64,000 bases of DNA from Alisma plantago-aquatica (Eukaryota > Streptophyta > Magnoliopsida > Alismatales > Alismataceae), in NCBI GenBank assembly GCA_963693085.1, contig OY856413.1, positions 467,301,879 through 467,365,878 on the forward strand. The letters are read 5' to 3'. The position numbers and the translations under genes are program-made. Position 1 is the first letter of the stretch; each line of letters begins with the position of its first letter. The notes below the pieces were generated by a model. That model saw only the letters and a program-made list of their open reading frames with translations. It did not search any database and was not told the DNA's origin. Below are positions 61,861 to 64,000 of the stretch, one piece after another.

Positions 61861-62110
61861 AAATAAGTTAATAGGACTCAAAACATGATAAACTTAATCA
61901 ACAACTCATTAACACATAAAATGACACTGAATTAATGAGTATGTGCACCCAAAAATAGGTAATTGACACCCAAACAAGATAATGTCATCTAAAACATAAT
62001 GAACTTAATCAACACCCAGTGACACATGGAGAGACGTCCAGTTAATGGGTAAGTGCGCCTAAACATGGCTACATGACACCCCAAACAGGTTAATGGTGCC
62101 TTTGCACCCA
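61861..62110 (-). repeat. Inverted continuation of the tandem repeat
   Basis: From about 61861 the sequence is the reverse complement of the monomers (AACATGATAAACTTAATCAA, then AACATAATGAACTTAATCAA about 110 bp on), giving just over two inverted monomers. Together with 60903-61860 this forms a large imperfect palindrome centred near 61861. Confidence 0.8.
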
Positions 62111-62159
62111 TTGTGGGTCATTTGGTGCCTGTTTTTGTTGTTTTGACACTCACTTTTGC

Positions 62160-62412
62160 CATTCTATTGTGTGATATTTGTTCTCCTTTTCTCTTACTTC
62201 CTTCCTCTCTATCTCCTCACTTTCCTCCTCTTTTCTTTTTCTCTCTCTGAAAAAAGAAAAAGAAGCAGAAAAAATACAACAAGGTGGTGGGACAAGTGGG
62301 GGTAGGTGGGAAGGGATGGCAGGGATGAGAGGGGGGATTAGTGGCAGGGATGAGAGGGGGGATCGGTGGCAGAGATGACAGTTGGGTAGGTGGAGGATAG
62401 GTGATTTTGCTG
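62160..62412. repeat. Low-complexity pyrimidine/purine tract with short G-rich repeat
   Basis: A CT-rich run (62180-62245) faces an AG-rich run (62247-62275). Then GGCAGGGATGAGAGGGGGGAT occurs at about 62318 and 62343 in a 25-bp step. No gene is supported, and the overlapping frames follow from low complexity. Confidence 0.6.
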
Positions 62413-62419
62413 GAAGATT

Positions 62420-63840
62420 TTGGTGTGTGAGCGTCCCCAAATTTTAACTCATTGTATACAATCCATCGCCCTATCACGGACGTTATGCAATGAGAACAGT
62501 ACCCATATCCGCAAGTTTATTTGGCAAACATACAAAAATCTCACATGTAGCCTGGAAAAAGGTATCCTCCTCGAAATCGGTGGGGTTATGGGCATCAAAG
62601 ATGCAAGAGACTTCAATCGTGTGCTTATGGTAAAGAACGTGTGGGATTTCCCTAACCACACAGACAAGTTGTGGGTCAAAGTCACACAGGCTAAGTACTT
62701 AAGGAACAGGGTAGCAACCAAGAGTCCAGGCTCCGCAACCTGGAAGTTCATAAAGCAAAACTCCCAAGCGTTCCTACCTAATTGCAGACACATTGTCAGC
62801 AATGGTCTAAATACGAATGTCTGGCACGACTGTTGGCTCGCTGAATTCAGTCTTTCTGAGCAATATCCCGACCTGCAAATCCCTTAGAGCCTCGACAACC
62901 TCCAAGTTGGCTCCATGATCGCCCACACAGGTGAGTGGGACTAGGAATTCATCAAGAACCACCTTCCTACTTCCACCTGGCCTCGAATCCGCTCCAGCCC
63001 ACCTCCTCTCCCGGCATCGAGCACTGATCAACTTGCCTGGCAGCATGACATATATGGCATCTTCTCGGCGAAGTCGGCTTATCGTTGGCTGCACAAAGAT
63101 AAGGCAACCCACACGGCTGGGAACTGGTCCGATCTGTGGAAATTGAAACTCCCGGAATGTATCAAGGTTTTTCTATGGCTGCTTACGCATGAAACTCTCC
63201 TTACAAACATGAAAAGATGTCACAGGCACATTGAAGTTTCGGGACTCTACACCTGTTGTAACACATCTAATGAAACCCTCCTCCATTGCTTGAGGGACTG
63301 GCCGTCCAGCAAGGCTGTTTGGGAAGGAATTGACATCCCCCCGGGTTGTTCCTCATGAGTGAAGAGGAATGGACAAGCAATATCATCATCCAAGCAAAAG
63401 ATAATGCAATTTTTGCGATTCCGCTGTGGCATATATGTCACTCACGAAACCCAATCGTCCATGGTGAAATAGGTCGGGCCCTGGAGGCCCTTATCAAGTT
63501 TGTGAAGGATGACCATCACTCTCCTCGAGAGCCTCAGTCCTCCCTCCACAACGAGCGGCACTTCAAGAAACATTTCTACATTACAACTCTTCGACTTCTC
63601 GCATCTAGTGTTCATGGATGTTGCCTTTGATCTAGCTTCAGGGAGAAGTGCCGCAAGAGTTCACATCACAGATATAACTGGCAACTGCGTTCGGGTGTTG
63701 GTCAGGAAAGCCAAGCAACCACCGCCCTTGAAGTAGAACTACAAGCGCTATTACCACCATCTACCGTATGTTGTACCCTCAACATGCCCAAACCGCGTGT
63801 TGCTGCATGTACCGCTCCAATGCTCACACACAGCGATGCC
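62420..63840 (+). pseudogene. LINE (L1-type) ORF2, 3' part: RT end, zf-RVT, RNase H
   Basis: A plus-strand reading from about 62440 gives the RT tail (STHIRKFIWQTYKN, GGVMGIKDARDFNRVLMVKNVW, KVTQAKYLRN, VSNGLNTNVWHDCWL). After in-frame TAG codons at 62885 and 62942 it reaches the zinc-binding zf-RVT domain (WKLKLPECIKVFLWLLTHETLLTNMKRCHRH, with CC/H residues and WPSSKAVW). It shifts register near 63350 and again near 63560 and ends in a weak RNase H (VFMDVAFDLASGRSAARVHI; VELQALLPP near 63735-63760). This is the C-terminal layout of plant L1 LINEs. The endonuclease, the RT core and the 5' end are absent, typical of truncated copies. Confidence 0.78.
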
Positions 63841-63987
63841 TTTGAATAAAAAGCCGAGCATGTACGAAACTGCGGAACTTGTGAAGTCGGGGGCCAAACG
63901 GCCCCTAAAGAGAACTTTGTCTGTAAGCCACTCTGGCTTATCCAGGAGGTTAACATCTGTGTAAACTCGCAAGCCAACATATGACAC
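63751..63987 (-). other. Unrecognised open frame at the window end
   Basis: A 78-codon minus-strand frame (RVYTDVNLLDKPEWLTDKV...FTSSAVSYMLGFLFKG) partly overlaps the LINE RNase H remnant. It is unlike any family I know. It may be chance, or an exon of something beyond the edge. The plus strand here is also open in one frame to 63961. Confidence 0.2.
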
Positions 63988-64000
63988 TCTTCTTAATATA

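Noticed and set aside
57331..62110. Possible CRISPR-like repeat array
   Set aside because: Monomers are about 108 bp, diverged and directly adjacent without unique spacers, and this is plant nuclear DNA.

Overview
This window looks like repeat-dominated nuclear DNA of a flowering plant. It holds one apparently intact host gene, an 891-residue CHX15-type cation/H+ exchanger on the minus strand at 52169-56457. Almost everything else is nested transposable elements and their debris. The AT-rich repeat background, strikingly GC-rich host exons, a Sirevirus (copia) and several Tekay-like gypsy LTRs suggest a monocot, but the species cannot be fixed from sequence alone.

Layout, left to right. (1) 67-15077 is a complete non-coding LTR element of the LARD type: 4.9-kb LTRs around a 1.7-kb interior, bounded by the 5-bp duplication TTCTC. 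Its 3' LTR carries a 3.45-kb solo LTR (8942-12388, duplication TGAAT). (2) 15083-16580 is AT-rich DNA with no gene. (3) 16581-23081 is a minus-strand Helitron missing its 5' part. It carries a broken Pif1-type helicase and a multi-exon RPA70-like gene, and a GC-rich retroposon (17790-19614, 10-bp duplication) has landed in the RPA zinc-finger exon. (4) 23149-30147 is a minus-strand Tekay-like gypsy element with 5' LTR, primer site, decayed RNase H and integrase, and no 3' end. (5) 30148 to about 50780 is a second copy of the LARD family, on the minus strand. Its 3' LTR was hit by the gypsy element and also by a full Sirevirus at 31214-41403 (duplication ATAAG). (6) 50781-57330 is the gene island with CHX15 and a small MITE-like repeat. 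(7) 57331-62110 is a dimeric tandem repeat of about 108 bp per monomer. It is split by a solo gypsy LTR (57744-60902) and turns into inverted orientation near 61861. (8) 62420-63840 is the decayed 3' part of an L1-type LINE ORF2.

The insertion order can be read directly because sister copies preserve empty target sites: the LARD copies are older than the Sirevirus, the gypsy element and the solo LTR inside them. The points most worth a second look are these. The Sirevirus U3 hairpin series recurs just upstream of its third ORF. The RPA gene of the Helitron can be followed exon by exon despite its interruption. The gypsy/Helitron breakpoint carries a 67-bp filler with perfect 10-bp inverted ends. 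The first CHX15 intron is in frame and open. The satellite array reverses direction. I did not find a wholly new biological system.
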